Shown one piece after another: positions 51,181 to 59,979 of a DNA stretch of 64,000 bases (positions within the stretch are counted from its first letter, which is position 1; each line of letters begins with the position of its first letter). Position numbers and translations under genes: made by a program. The DNA is taken from the NCBI RefSeq assembly GCF_029690065.1, contig NZ_CP121463.1, positions 2,604,001 to 2,668,000 on the forward strand, given 5' to 3'. The notes under the pieces are model-generated. The model was given only the letters and a program-made list of their open reading frames with translations, had not been told where the DNA came from and searched no databases. This stretch comes from Arthrobacter sp. Y-9. GTDB lineage: Bacteria > Actinomycetota > Actinomycetes > Actinomycetales > Micrococcaceae.

Positions 51181-51696
51181 TTGAACAATCTCGATGCCAC
51201 CGATCTGAAGATCCTCCTGGAACTTGTCCGGGAACCGCGGATCCAGGTCAGCGAACTCAGTGAAGTCCTGGGCATCGCCCGCAACACCGCGCAGGCGCGG
51301 CTGCGCCGCCTGCAGCGCTCCGGCGTCCTGACCGGAGGCGGCCGGGAGATCGACCTCGAAGCGGTGGGGTACGACGTCGTCGCGTTCGTCACGATCGAGG
51401 TGACCCACCGCGAACTGGACTCCGTCATCGCCGCCCTCAGGCTCATCCCGCAAGTGCTGGAGGTCCACGAGATCTCGGGCCGGGGCGATCTCTGGGTCCG
51501 TCTCACCGCCACGGACACCCACCAGCTCCAATCCGTGCTCCGTCAGGTGGTCCGCATCAAGGGCGTGATCAGGACCGAGACCGTGCTGGCCCTCCACACC
51601 CACATCGCCTACCGCACCGAACCGCTGCTCAGCCGGGCCCTGGATGTGCAGGAGAACGCCCGCGCAGCGCGCGCCCAGGCCGCCGCTCATCCATAA
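51181..51696 (+). CDS. Lrp/AsnC-family regulator of the divergent MFS gene
   Basis: The 171-residue protein has an AsnC helix-turn-helix (LDATDLKILLELVREPRI; VLGIARNTAQARLRRLQRSG) and a RAM domain (VAFVTIEVTHRELDSVI, ISGRGDLWVRLTATDT). TTG 51181 is preferred because GGAG lies seven bases upstream and the domain starts two residues later. GTG 51115, six bases after TACTAT, is an alternative leaderless start adding 22 residues. It is divergent from the MFS transporter and 7 bp upstream of corA. Confidence 0.85.
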   Translation: MNNLDATDLKILLELVREPRIQVSELSEVLGIARNTAQARLRRLQRSGVLTGGGREIDLEAVGYDVVAFVTIEVTHRELDSVIAALRLIPQVLEVHEISGRGDLWVRLTATDTHQLQSVLRQVVRIKGVIRTETVLALHTHIAYRTEPLLSRALDVQENARAARAQAAAHP

Positions 51697-51703
51697 TGAA
51701 GCC

Positions 51704-52699
51704 GTGACGATCATCGACAATGCCGTCTACGTGGACGGCCGCCGGATTCTCGAACCGCAGTCCGTGCTGCAGACCAGCGAATGCATGGAGGAGACCGGCG
51801 GGATGGCCTGGCTCGGCCTGTACCGCCCGAGCCAGGAGGACATGAAGGACATCGCGGTGGAGTTCGGGCTCCACCCCCTGGCCGTCGAGGACGCCGTCAC
51901 CGCGCACCAGCGCCCCAAACTGGAACGGTACGACTCCACCCTCTTCACCGTGCTCCGCCCGGCCCGCTACATCGACTCCACCGAGACCGTGGAGTTCGGG
52001 GAGCTCCACATTTTCACCGGCCCGGACTTCGTGGTGACCATCCGTCACGCCGAGACCCAGGGCGTCGCAGCGGTGCGGAAGCGGCTGGAGGACAATCCCG
52101 AGCTGCTCAGCATGGGTCCCGAGGCCGTGCTGTACGCGCTGCTGGACAAGGTGGTGGACGACTACTCCCCCGTGGTGGCCGGCTTGGAGAACGACATCGA
52201 CGAGATCGAGGACCAGCTGTTCGCCGGAGACTCCACCGTGTCCCGGCGCATCTACGAACTCACCCGAGAGGTGATCCAGTTCCAGCGAGCCATCCAGCCG
52301 CTCCCGGACATGATGGAGGTCCTGGAACGGGGCTTCACCAAGTACCAGGTCAACGTCGAACTGCAGCGCAATCTCCGGGACGTCCGCGACCACGTGGCCT
52401 CCGTGATCGCCCGTGTGAACTCCTTCCGTGAAATCCTCCAGAACGCCCTCACGCTGGACGGCACCCTGACGGCGAACCGGATGAACGAGGTGACCCTCGC
52501 CCAGAACGAGCAGGTCAAGAAGATCTCCGGCTGGGCCGCGATCTTCTTCGCCCCGTCCATCGTCGCCGGGATCTACGGCATGAACTTCCGCGAGATGCCG
52601 GAACTCGAGTGGCCCTTCGGCTATCCGCTCGCCGTGTGCATGATGGTCGCCCTCGCGGCGCTGCTGTATCTGATCTTCAAGAAGAAGGGCTGGATGTAG
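51704..52699 (+). CDS. corA: CorA-family magnesium/cobalt transporter
   Basis: The 331-residue protein has a large N-terminal cytoplasmic domain and long helix (VVDDYSPVVAGLENDIDEIE). Two C-terminal membrane helices carry the signature YGMNF after WAAIFFAPSIVAGI. It forms pentameric Mg2+ channels. The GTG start at 51704 lies six bases after CATAAT, pointing to a leaderless mRNA with its own promoter inside the end of asnC. The C-terminal basic tail (FKKKGWM) is normal. It is followed 8 bp later by the large repeat protein. Confidence 0.95.
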   Translation: MTIIDNAVYVDGRRILEPQSVLQTSECMEETGGMAWLGLYRPSQEDMKDIAVEFGLHPLAVEDAVTAHQRPKLERYDSTLFTVLRPARYIDSTETVEFGELHIFTGPDFVVTIRHAETQGVAAVRKRLEDNPELLSMGPEAVLYALLDKVVDDYSPVVAGLENDIDEIEDQLFAGDSTVSRRIYELTREVIQFQRAIQPLPDMMEVLERGFTKYQVNVELQRNLRDVRDHVASVIARVNSFREILQNALTLDGTLTANRMNEVTLAQNEQVKKISGWAAIFFAPSIVAGIYGMNFREMPELEWPFGYPLAVCMMVALAALLYLIFKKKGWM

Positions 52700-52707
52700 G
52701 GAGCATC

Positions 52708-55317
52708 ATGAGCATCGACGCCGAATTCCTCGCCTTCGTCCGTGTCCTGTCCGATGGCGGTGACGACGAACAGGCCGTCGAGCTGCTCAGCGCAGCCCTC
52801 GCGGATGCCCCGCCGGCCCGGACCGAACCGGAGGCGGTCGCCCTGGCCGAGGCCGTGGGCCTCCTGCTCCGGCTCGGGACCACCCCCGAGACGTATCCCC
52901 TGGCCGCCGAACACCTCCGGCGGCTCGGCGAGCTGACCGCCGGCGTGCCCACCCCCGCGGTCAGGGAAGCCTGCGCCCTCGCGGAGCTGGAGGCCATCGA
53001 GTGGATCCACGGCGCGGATCCCGACGCGATCGTGCTGGTGGACGTCCTGCGCGCCGCGGAAACCTATGCCGACCGCTACGGCGACCCCGACGAAGCCCTG
53101 GTCATCCGGCGCGCCCGATCCGAAGCCCTGCTGACCGCCGGCCTGCTCGCACGGCACCTCGGCCGCCCGTCGAATGATGTGGCACGGGCCTTCGAACACC
53201 TGGCCCTCTCGCTGACCGGCGAGGACGACCCCCGCCTCCGGACGGTCCGCCTCCAAGCACTGTACGAGGCATCGAAGACACGCCTGGGGCTCGACGACGG
53301 CCGCGCCGAGAGCCTCGAGCTGCTCCGGCGGGTGATCGAGGAGGCGAAGGATCTCCCCGATGCGCGGCCTCTCCTGCACCGCTCCGCACTGCTCCTTCTG
53401 GACGCCGAGGACGGTGACGCCACGCAGTCCATCCGGTCCCTGGCCGACGCCGTGCTCGCCCTGCCCCTGACCGAGGAAACGCGGCGCGGATTCGCACTGC
53501 ACCGCGCCTTCCTGGACGAGGTGCTGCTCCGTGTCCCCGAGGAGGAACGGGAAGCCGAGGCTGAAGCCCGTCACCGGGCTCTCATCGACCGCTTCGGCGG
53601 GCATCCGGACGACGAACTCCGGGACGGCCTGCTGTGGGCCCTCCTGCTCCGTTACGGCCGGCAGGGCGAGGAGTCCTCCCGGACGGCCACGGCCCTCCGA
53701 GTTCTGGCTCACGCGGACGCCGTGTTCGCCGGAGACCGCAGCCCGGTGACCGTCGCCGCCCGGCTGCGGCTGGCGGCCCGAGTGGCGGAAGCGACCGCCG
53801 CGCTCGGGGACCCGGTGCGCGCCGTCGCGCTGTCGGAAGACCTGGCACGGCGCTTCCCGGACGCCGAAGGGGATCCCCAACTGCGGGTGCCGTTCGCGCT
53901 CGCCGAGCTGGAACGGGCCCTGCGTCTGGACGATGTCGGCAGGCGCGAGGAAGCGCGGGCACTGCTGGCGTCGATCCCGGTCCGTTTCGCCGTAGAGGAC
54001 GGTCTGCCGGACGCCTCGGGCGTCATCGCTCAGGCCCTGTACTGGCACGGACGTCTGCTCCGCGAAGCAGGGCGACTGACCGAATCCCGGGCCGTCATCG
54101 AAGAGCTTCTGGGGCGGTTCGCCACAGCGGAAGACCCCCGGCAGAGGGCCCAGGCCGCGAACTCCCTCTTCTCCCTCTGGCAGTCCCCGGACGTGTCGCC
54201 GGAGGACCAGGAGGCCGCGCGGGCCCGCTTCGGCGTCCTGTTCGGGCAGGACGAGGATCCTCACATCCGCGGACTCGACGCCCGTCGGCTCCTCCGCCAG
54301 GCCACGGACGAAGCGGAGCGCGGCCGGAAGGACACCGCCGTCGCGCTTCTGAACTCGCTCGTCGCCCGGCACGGCGAGAGCAGCGAAGCCGACATCCGGG
54401 ACACTGTGCGCCTCGCCCGGGAGAATCTGGGCATCCTCAGCGTGCCGGCCGTGGCGCAGTCGGACAGCGCTTCCGGCGCTCGCTACCGCGATCTGCGGGC
54501 ACGCCTCGACGAAGCGGACCGGGCGGTCAAGGCCGGCCACCTCGCGCACGCCGAGACAGTGCTGCGCTCCATCACCGACGACGGCGGCGCCCGCCCCACG
54601 GACCAGGCGACCGTCCTGCTCGTGCTGGCCGCGCTCGACGCCCTGGGTGGGCTCCTCGAGGATGCGGGGCGCTGGGAGGAGCTCTCCCTCGTGGCGGGTC
54701 GCGCCGCGCCACCACGCCCGGACCTCGACACGCGCGCCGCCCGCATCAACGCGCGGGCGCATCTCCGCCTCGCCCGGGCGCAGGCCCAGCTCGGCGATCC
54801 GTCCTCGGCCCTGAACGTCTACGACGCCCTCGACCGCTTCGCCGACGGCTCACAGGACGGGGACATCGTCAGCGCGCGCGAGACGGCGCTCTACAACCGC
54901 GCGGTGCTCCTCGACGACCTGGGAGACGTCCACGCCGCGCTGGTGGCCTACGACCGCCTTCTCTGGGTTCAGCAGGCGTCGGCGTCGTCCCCCGAACGCC
55001 GGCTCCGCGCGGTGAAAGCCCTTCGCAACAAGAGCCTGCTGCTGGACCGGCTCGCCCTGTTCGCGGACTCCGCCGCGGCACACCGACAGGTCCTGGACAT
55101 CGCGGGAGCCGCCCCGGAGCCCGCCGTCCTGCAGCGTGCACGATCCTCCGCCTTCGCGCTGGCCACCTGCTTCGCGCAGCTCGGCGACCACCGCTCCGCC
55201 GCCGACACCTACGCCTGGATCCGCACGGCGCATCACTTCGGCTTCAGCCCGGACGAACTCCGCGAGGCGGCCAACCTCCTCAAGCTCGCGCAGAAGGCCG
55301 CCAAACGGCAACGGTGA
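52708..55317 (+). CDS. large TPR-like helical repeat protein (869 aa)
   Basis: The protein consists almost wholly of helix-turn-helix repeats rich in Ala, Arg, Leu and Glu, with TPR-like units such as ALNVYDALDRFADGSQDGD, AALVAYDRLLWVQQAS and SAADTYAWIRTAHHFG. There is no signal peptide, membrane helix or enzymatic motif, so it is likely a cytoplasmic scaffold. ATG 52708 follows GGGAG and lies 8 bp after corA, suggesting cotranscription. Repeat boundaries are degenerate, so the exact number is uncertain. Its partner and role are unknown. Confidence 0.75.
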   Translation: MSIDAEFLAFVRVLSDGGDDEQAVELLSAALADAPPARTEPEAVALAEAVGLLLRLGTTPETYPLAAEHLRRLGELTAGVPTPAVREACALAELEAIEWIHGADPDAIVLVDVLRAAETYADRYGDPDEALVIRRARSEALLTAGLLARHLGRPSNDVARAFEHLALSLTGEDDPRLRTVRLQALYEASKTRLGLDDGRAESLELLRRVIEEAKDLPDARPLLHRSALLLLDAEDGDATQSIRSLADAVLALPLTEETRRGFALHRAFLDEVLLRVPEEEREAEAEARHRALIDRFGGHPDDELRDGLLWALLLRYGRQGEESSRTATALRVLAHADAVFAGDRSPVTVAARLRLAARVAEATAALGDPVRAVALSEDLARRFPDAEGDPQLRVPFALAELERALRLDDVGRREEARALLASIPVRFAVEDGLPDASGVIAQALYWHGRLLREAGRLTESRAVIEELLGRFATAEDPRQRAQAANSLFSLWQSPDVSPEDQEAARARFGVLFGQDEDPHIRGLDARRLLRQATDEAERGRKDTAVALLNSLVARHGESSEADIRDTVRLARENLGILSVPAVAQSDSASGARYRDLRARLDEADRAVKAGHLAHAETVLRSITDDGGARPTDQATVLLVLAALDALGGLLEDAGRWEELSLVAGRAAPPRPDLDTRAARINARAHLRLARAQAQLGDPSSALNVYDALDRFADGSQDGDIVSARETALYNRAVLLDDLGDVHAALVAYDRLLWVQQASASSPERRLRAVKALRNKSLLLDRLALFADSAAAHRQVLDIAGAAPEPAVLQRARSSAFALATCFAQLGDHRSAADTYAWIRTAHHFGFSPDELREAANLLKLAQKAAKRQR

Positions 55318-55355
55318 CGTCGCGGCGGCGCACGGAGCCCCCACTGCCCTGGAAA

Positions 55356-55393
55356 CACCGAAGGCCCCTCCTGATCAGGAGGGGCCTTCGGTG
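55356..55393. terminator. 38-bp perfect palindromic terminator
   Basis: The sequence is a perfect inverted repeat with arms CACCGAAGGCCCCTCC and its complement, centred on TGATCA. It separates the plus-strand repeat-protein gene from the minus-strand tRNA and can stop transcription both ways. Outside runs are weakly T-rich. Confidence 0.85.
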
Positions 55394-55399
55394 AAACTG

Positions 55400-55472
55400 T
55401 GGAGCTAAGGAGATTCGAACTCCTGACCTCTTCGATGCGAACGAAGCGCTCTACCAACTGAGCTATAGCCCC
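55400..55472 (-). tRNA. tRNA-Ala (anticodon CGC)
   Basis: The minus strand folds as a 73-nt cloverleaf. The acceptor GGGGCTA pairs with TAGCTCC (one G-U). The D-arm is GCTC-AGTTGGTA-GAGC. The anticodon stem CTTCG/CGAAG has a TTCGCAT loop, anticodon CGC, and the T-arm contains GTTCGAAT. The G3-U70 wobble is the alanine identity element. CCA is not encoded. It reads GCG codons, abundant here. Confidence 0.97.
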
Positions 55473-55542
55473 GGACCCGCTCTCGCGGGAACCAACTGGA
55501 TCAGACTACAAAGAAACAGCCGCAAGTTCAAAAACGCGGGGC

Positions 55543-56439
55543 TCAGGCCCTCCGGCGCTGCAGGATCGCGTCCAGATTCCGGAGTGCCGACTGGCCCTGT
55601 CCCACCACGGCGACGTTCGCCGCACCGGCCTGGACGGCCTGCGCCAGGTCCGGCTTCAGCGCGTCCTTGATGATCGGCTTGCCCTCGGGCTTGGGGGCCT
55701 CGGGCAGGTCGAGCGGCTCCGGAGCGGGACGTTCCGCGCGCGGCGCGTCGACGTACAGGGGCTTCGGGACATCGACCGGTTCCCAGGTCTCGCCGGACCC
55801 GGCCTCGGAGTCGCCGATCTCCCGCGCGACGGCGAGGGCCGCGAGACGCAGCTCAGCCGCTGTGAGCGGCGGTTCCTCCGTCTCCTTCACCGGCTCCGCG
55901 AGCGAACCGTCGAAAGGCTCACTGGGAGACGACAGCGGACGTTCCACCGCGACGTCGCGCACCGGAGAGGCGGGGGACGCCATGGCGTCCTGGAAGGCGC
56001 GCTCCACTCGGCGCAGACGGTCACGCTTGGCGAGCTGGCGCAGGACCGCGACGCACGCCGCAGTCACGAACAAGCACAGCAGAGGGGCGCTCGGCGCGAC
56101 GACCGAGAACAGCGTGAGCACGGCCGTCACCGGAACGGCGACCAGGGAGACGGCGCCGAGCAGCGCGAGCGATGCCCTTCCCGTCTTGATCCTGGGACGG
56201 CGGACAGGGTTGACTGAGAGATCTTGCTGGCCTGGATTCTCCATGGGCACGGTCTCTTCCTCCTCGCTGCCGTCCTGCATTGTCACCGCGGGCCCGATCC
56301 TTGCCACCGGCAAGGAAGCGGGACGCTCCTCCCTCTCCACTTCCACGGTCCGAACCCGGACGCGGCGCTTCAGCAGGGATGGAGCGATCCCCAGGAGCCA
56401 GAACGCGACAGCAGCCACCAGGACCACTGAGCTGCTCAT
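55543..56439 (-). CDS. membrane-associated hypothetical protein (298 aa)
   Basis: The protein has an N-terminal membrane helix (SSVVLVAAVAFWLLGIAPSLL) and a basic segment (KRRVRVRTVEVERE). Two further helices near residues 95-135 (LALLGAVSLVAVPVTAVLTLFSVV, APLLCLFVTAACVAVL) precede a long acidic, Pro-rich cytoplasmic tail ending in a conserved-looking ALRNLDAILQRRRA. It looks like a scaffold of unknown function. ATG 56439 places the first helix at the N-terminus; a GTG at 56460 would add seven residues. It follows the acetyltransferase gene on the same strand. Confidence 0.7.
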   Translation of the reverse strand: MSSSVVLVAAVAFWLLGIAPSLLKRRVRVRTVEVEREERPASLPVARIGPAVTMQDGSEEEETVPMENPGQQDLSVNPVRRPRIKTGRASLALLGAVSLVAVPVTAVLTLFSVVAPSAPLLCLFVTAACVAVLRQLAKRDRLRRVERAFQDAMASPASPVRDVAVERPLSSPSEPFDGSLAEPVKETEEPPLTAAELRLAALAVAREIGDSEAGSGETWEPVDVPKPLYVDAPRAERPAPEPLDLPEAPKPEGKPIIKDALKPDLAQAVQAGAANVAVVGQGQSALRNLDAILQRRRA

Positions 56440-56540
56440 GGGGAAATCCACAGTCTTCACGTTAGGGGGTGGTCACCACCCGCCTGACCATTTGACCTAG
56501 TGTGTCGCCCAACTCGCCAGGAAATGACGGCGACCCGGTC

Positions 56541-57155
56541 TCATCTGCCGGCGAGCCAGCGGTTCAGCACGCCGCCGGGGACCTCATCAGCTGTCAAAGC
56601 GAAGCTGAGATGATCCGCCCATTCGCCGTTGATGTGGAGAAACGCCGGGCGCAGCCCTTCCGGCCGGAAGCCGAGCTTCTCCACCACCCTCAGACTCGGG
56701 GTGTTCTCCGGCCGGATGTTGATCTCCATCCGGTGCAGGCCGAGCTCCTCGAAACAGAAGTCCGTCGCGAGGGCCACCGCGGTCGGCACGATGCCCCGGC
56801 CGGCACGGTCCTGATCCACCCAATAACCGGTGCTCGCCATCATGGCCGACCCCCACATGATGTTGGAGACGGTCAGCTGGCCGACGATCGCCGGCGCCGT
56901 CAGGCCCGGCCGGCGCTCGGTGATGACGAAGGGCAGCGCACTGCCCTGACGCGCCTGCGTCCTGAGCGAGCTGACCATCTCCCGGTAGGTGGGCAGGCGA
57001 CCGCCCGGATTCGGGTTGCTCGCCTCCCAGGGCTGCAGCCAGTCCCTGTTGCGCTGACGGACCGTCGTCCACTCGACACGGTCCTTCTGCCGGATGGGCC
57101 TCAGGACGATGTCACCGTGTTCCAGGGTGACGGGCCAGTACGGAACCTGACGCAC
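56541..57155 (-). CDS. RimJ/RimL-type GNAT acetyltransferase
   Basis: The 204-residue protein begins with VTLEHGDIVLRPIRQKDRVEW and contains the acetyl-CoA motif YWVDQDRAGRGIVPTAVALATDF. The RimJ/L pattern LGLHRMEINIRPENTPSLRVVEKLGF follows in segments. Such enzymes acetylate N-terminal amino groups, for example of ribosomal proteins, or other amines. The GTG start at 57155 lies 11 bp after the galU stop, so the two genes are cotranscribed. Confidence 0.88.
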   Translation of the reverse strand: MRQVPYWPVTLEHGDIVLRPIRQKDRVEWTTVRQRNRDWLQPWEASNPNPGGRLPTYREMVSSLRTQARQGSALPFVITERRPGLTAPAIVGQLTVSNIMWGSAMMASTGYWVDQDRAGRGIVPTAVALATDFCFEELGLHRMEINIRPENTPSLRVVEKLGFRPEGLRPAFLHINGEWADHLSFALTADEVPGGVLNRWLAGR

Positions 57156-57166
57156 CGGCGGCTGCG

Positions 57167-58063
57167 TCAGAGAGCGGAGGTGAACTCGCCGAGCCAGGTG
57201 CGGAGGTCAGGACCGAGGTCCTCACTTTCCGAAGCCAGCTGGATGACGGCCTTGAGGTAGCTCAGCTTGTCCCCGGTGTCATAGCGGCGGCCACGGAAGA
57301 CCACGCCGTAGACGCCGTACCCTTCGCCGTCGCCTGCGGCGAGCGTCTGCAGGGCATCGGTCAGCTGGATCTCGCCGCCACGGCCGGGCTCGGTGTGAGC
57401 CAGGACGTCGAACACGGCGGGGTGCAGGACGTAACGGCCGATCACGGCGAGGTTGGACGGGGCCTCCTCGACGGACGGCTTCTCGACCAGCTGGCTGACG
57501 CGGACGAAGTCCTCGCCCTCCACCGGGGAGATGTCGGCGCAGCCGTACGCACTGATCTGGTCCGGCTCCACCTCGATGAGAGCGATCACGGATCCGCCGG
57601 TCTTCTGCTGCACCTTCATCATGGTGGACAGCAGTTCATCGCGGGGGTCGATCAGGTCGTCGCCGAGGAGCACGGCGAAAGGCTCCTGGCCCACGTGCTG
57701 CTGGGCACGCAGCACCGCGTGGCCCAGGCCGAGGGGGTCGCCCTGCCGGAGATAGTGGATGTCCGCGAGATTCGTGGACTCCTGGATGGCGGAGAGCTTG
57801 CGGGCATCACCCTTGGCCTCCAGCGTCGCCTCCAGGGACGGGACGCGGTCGAAGTGGTCCTCCAGGGCCCTCTTGCTGCGGCCCGTGATCATCAGAATGT
57901 CATCCAGGCCGACGCTGGATGCTTCTTCCACCACATATTGAATGGCCGGCTTATCCACCACCGGCAGCATTTCCTTGGGCATGGCCTTTGTGGCCGGCAG
58001 GAATCGGGTTCCCAGGCCTGCGGCCGGGATGACGGCTTTACGGATCTGCTTCTGTTCGGTCAC
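57167..58063 (-). CDS. galU: UTP-glucose-1-phosphate uridylyltransferase
   Basis: The 298-residue protein is GalU: nucleotide motif AVIPAAGLGTRFLPATKAMPKEMLPVVDKP (in pieces), YVVEEA, QGDPLGLGHAVL, and the ligand region EKPSVEEAPSNLAVIGRYVL. It makes UDP-glucose for cell-envelope sugars. The GTG start at 58063 is six bases after TAGATT, so translation is probably leaderless. It diverges from fthC and leads the acetyltransferase and membrane-protein genes. Confidence 0.96.
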   Translation of the reverse strand: MTEQKQIRKAVIPAAGLGTRFLPATKAMPKEMLPVVDKPAIQYVVEEASSVGLDDILMITGRSKRALEDHFDRVPSLEATLEAKGDARKLSAIQESTNLADIHYLRQGDPLGLGHAVLRAQQHVGQEPFAVLLGDDLIDPRDELLSTMMKVQQKTGGSVIALIEVEPDQISAYGCADISPVEGEDFVRVSQLVEKPSVEEAPSNLAVIGRYVLHPAVFDVLAHTEPGRGGEIQLTDALQTLAAGDGEGYGVYGVVFRGRRYDTGDKLSYLKAVIQLASESEDLGPDLRTWLGEFTSAL

Positions 58064-58136
58064 AGGACTAATCTAGCCGATACAGTCACCAGTCCATCCT
58101 CCCGGGTTTTCCTGCGACAGAATGACGGTTTTATCC

Positions 58137-58775
58137 ATGCCAGCAGCAAAAGCGGAATTCCGATCCGCGCAGCGCAGCCGACGCCGCGCGGACGCCGCTC
58201 TCCGCACCGACGACGACGCCGCACGCCTGAGTGCGTCCTTCGCCGAGCAGGCCTCGGCCTGGCTTTCCACGGTCCTGCCGACGGACCCTTCGTCCGCCCC
58301 CAGCGTGGCGTGCTACCTGAACGCCGCCGTCGAACCACCCACCGCCGCGCTGCTCCAGGCCCTCCACGACCAGGGGGGCACGGTCCTGGTCCCGGTCTGC
58401 CTTCCCGGGCACCTGATGGAGTGGGTCTTTTGGCATCCCGGCATCGAGGTCCGCCGCAGTGACCTCGCCCCGGTCGACGAACCCGTGGGTCCAGGGCTCG
58501 GCTTCCAGGACCTCTTCGGTGCGGACGGCCCCGGGCTGGATGCGATGCTCCTGCCCGCGACCGCCGTGGATGCGGCGGGCAACCGGCTGGGGCAGGGCGG
58601 CGGCTACTACGATCGTTTCCTCGCGACGCTGGCGGACACCGGGCACGACGTCCCCCTGGCGGCCCTGGTCTTCGAGCCGGAGTTCGTCCCGCAGGGATCC
58701 TTCGCCGTCGGCGCGCTCGACCGGCCCGTGGACGCCGTCGTGACGGAGCGGCAGTGGCGGGCCTTCGGGAAGTGA
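58137..58775 (+). CDS. fthC: 5-formyltetrahydrofolate cyclo-ligase
   Basis: The 212-residue protein has the ATP-binding and folate motifs of the family: FRSAQRSRRR at the N-terminus, VLVPVCLPGHLMEW, and the signature RLGQGGGYYDRFLA near residue 155. It converts 5-formyl-THF to 5,10-methenyl-THF with ATP. ATG 58137 is chosen over ATG 58122 because the latter lies on a possible -10 (CAGAAT). The gene is divergent from galU. Confidence 0.9.
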   Translation: MPAAKAEFRSAQRSRRRADAALRTDDDAARLSASFAEQASAWLSTVLPTDPSSAPSVACYLNAAVEPPTAALLQALHDQGGTVLVPVCLPGHLMEWVFWHPGIEVRRSDLAPVDEPVGPGLGFQDLFGADGPGLDAMLLPATAVDAAGNRLGQGGGYYDRFLATLADTGHDVPLAALVFEPEFVPQGSFAVGALDRPVDAVVTERQWRAFGK

Positions 58776-58801
58776 TTCCACGGTCCGCGCGTTGACCTCT
58801 T

Positions 58802-58836
58802 TGATAGAATTGGCACTCGGAACCTGACAGTGCTAA
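58802..58836 (+). promoter_or_regulatory. extended -10 promoter with CIRCE-like HrcA element
   Basis: TGATAGAAT (58802-58810) is an extended -10. It is followed directly by TTGGCACTC, nine bases, then CAGTGCTAA (58810-58836). The CIRCE consensus is TTAGCACTC-N9-GAGTGCTAA; 16 of 18 bases match with the exact spacer. The site would place the next gene under HrcA heat-shock repression, although CIRCE normally lies before groES/groEL. Confidence 0.55.
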
Positions 58837-58875
58837 TCCGTATCCGTTCAGGACCGAGAGAACTGAGGAGAATCC

Positions 58876-59151
58876 GTGCCGACTTATGCGTATGCCTGCA
58901 AGGACTGCGGCCACGATTTCGAGATCGTCCAGTCATTCAGTGACAACTCCCTGACCACGTGCCCCGAGTGCGGCGGAACTCTGCGCAAGAAATTCAACAG
59001 CGTGGGCGTGGTCTTCAAGGGTTCCGGGTTCTACCGGACCGATTCCCGCGGTTCGTCCTCGCAGAGCACGGTCCCGGCCGCCTCCTCGGCGTCCTCCACG
59101 GCCTCCGGCTCCTCCGCCCCTGCGGCGGCCCCCGCCAGCAGCAGCAACTGA
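58876..59151 (+). CDS. FmdB-family zinc-ribbon protein
   Basis: The 91-residue protein starts with the FmdB zinc ribbon: MPTYAYACKDCGHDFE and TTCPECGGTLRKKFNSVGVVFKGSGFYRTD (read as two CxxC knuckles). A low-complexity Ser/Ala tail follows. FmdB-type proteins are small putative regulators of unclear role. The GTG start at 58876 follows CTGAGGAG. A CIRCE-like site 40 bp upstream suggests stress control. Confidence 0.92.
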   Translation: MPTYAYACKDCGHDFEIVQSFSDNSLTTCPECGGTLRKKFNSVGVVFKGSGFYRTDSRGSSSQSTVPAASSASSTASGSSAPAAAPASSSN

Positions 59152-59152
59152 C

Positions 59153-59214
59153 CGGGGCTCCCGGGCGCTTGCGACAGGGGAGTCACTCCCCCACCATGAC
59201 CCGGGAGCACCCCG
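59153..59214 (+). terminator. nested hairpins after the fmdB-like gene
   Basis: Outer arms CGGGG-CTCCCGGG (59153-59165) and CCCGGGAG-CA-CCCCG (59200-59214) enclose an inner hairpin GGGGAGT-C-ACTCCCC (59177-59191). There is no long T-tract. It lies immediately past the stop codon at 59149-59151. Confidence 0.5.
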
Positions 59215-59273
59215 TTGTCCACATAGACGATTTCCCCACCGTCGGGAGCACGTCCGCTCCCTAGCCTCGGTGT

Positions 59274-59960
59274 ATGAGGAATCCATCGTCCGGCCCACGC
59301 CGCATCCCCGCCCCGCGCCGAGTCCGTTCCTGGGCCATCCGGCACCGCCGTTTTCTCGCGGCCGCCAGCCTCGCCGCCGCGGCAAGTCTCGCGGTGTACC
59401 AGCTCACTCCCGAACCGGCCGAACGCACCGCCGTGGTGGCCGCCTCCGCCGACCTTCCGGCCGGGGCCACGCTGGAACGAACCCAGCTCACCACGGTGCA
59501 ACTGCCACCCTCCGCGGTTCCCGCGGGCAGCTACCGGGACCTCACGGCCCTGCTGGGTCGGCGACTGGCCACACCCCTCCGCCGGGGCCAGGCACTCAAT
59601 GACACCTCACTCACCGGGCCCGGACTCCTCGCAGGAACTCCGCCCGGCACCACGGCCGTGCCACTCCGGATGGCCGATCCGTCGTCCCTGCGCATTCTGA
59701 GTCCGGGACAACTCATCGACGTGGTCTTCAGTCCCGAGCCCGGCCCGGAAGCGGCCCGGGACCCCGAGGACCAGGAGCCGCGGCTTCTGGCGCGCCGGGT
59801 CGCCGTTCTCTGGATCGGGCAAGGAGAGAAGGGTTCCGGCTCGTGGCTCGGAGCCGAGGAATCGCCGGGCTTGGTTGTGGTCGGAGCGACGCCGTCACAG
59901 TCGAGGGCGCTTGCCGGAGTGCAGCGTCAGGGCCGCTTGTCATTCGTGCTGGTCCGATGA
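59274..59960 (+). CDS. SAF-domain protein (CpaB/RcpC-like)
   Basis: The 228-residue protein has a basic N-terminus and one membrane helix (RFLAAASLAAAASLAVYQL). A SAF domain follows (VVAASADLPAGATLERTQLTTVQLP, given in part), then a CpaB-like C-terminal region (GQLIDVVFSPEPG, RVAVLWIGQGE, VVVGATPSQSRALA). CpaB proteins assist Flp pilus assembly, but no pilus genes are in the window, and stand-alone versions are common beside fmdB-like genes in Actinobacteria. Its role here is unknown. Confidence 0.85.
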   Translation: MRNPSSGPRRIPAPRRVRSWAIRHRRFLAAASLAAAASLAVYQLTPEPAERTAVVAASADLPAGATLERTQLTTVQLPPSAVPAGSYRDLTALLGRRLATPLRRGQALNDTSLTGPGLLAGTPPGTTAVPLRMADPSSLRILSPGQLIDVVFSPEPGPEAARDPEDQEPRLLARRVAVLWIGQGEKGSGSWLGAEESPGLVVVGATPSQSRALAGVQRQGRLSFVLVR

Positions 59961-59979
59961 GTCCGCTGACCATGGGACA

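Noticed and set aside
52621-54762. 713-codon minus-strand frame opposite the TPR-like gene
   Set aside because: The composition is typical of a shadow frame (Gln/Arg/Gly-rich), there is no ribosome site, and the plus-strand frame is continuous with corA spacing and a terminator.
58792-58810. TTGACC plus TAGAAT as a sigma-70-like promoter pair
   Set aside because: The spacing is only 7 bp; the extended -10 (TGATAGAAT) alone is the more credible promoter signal.
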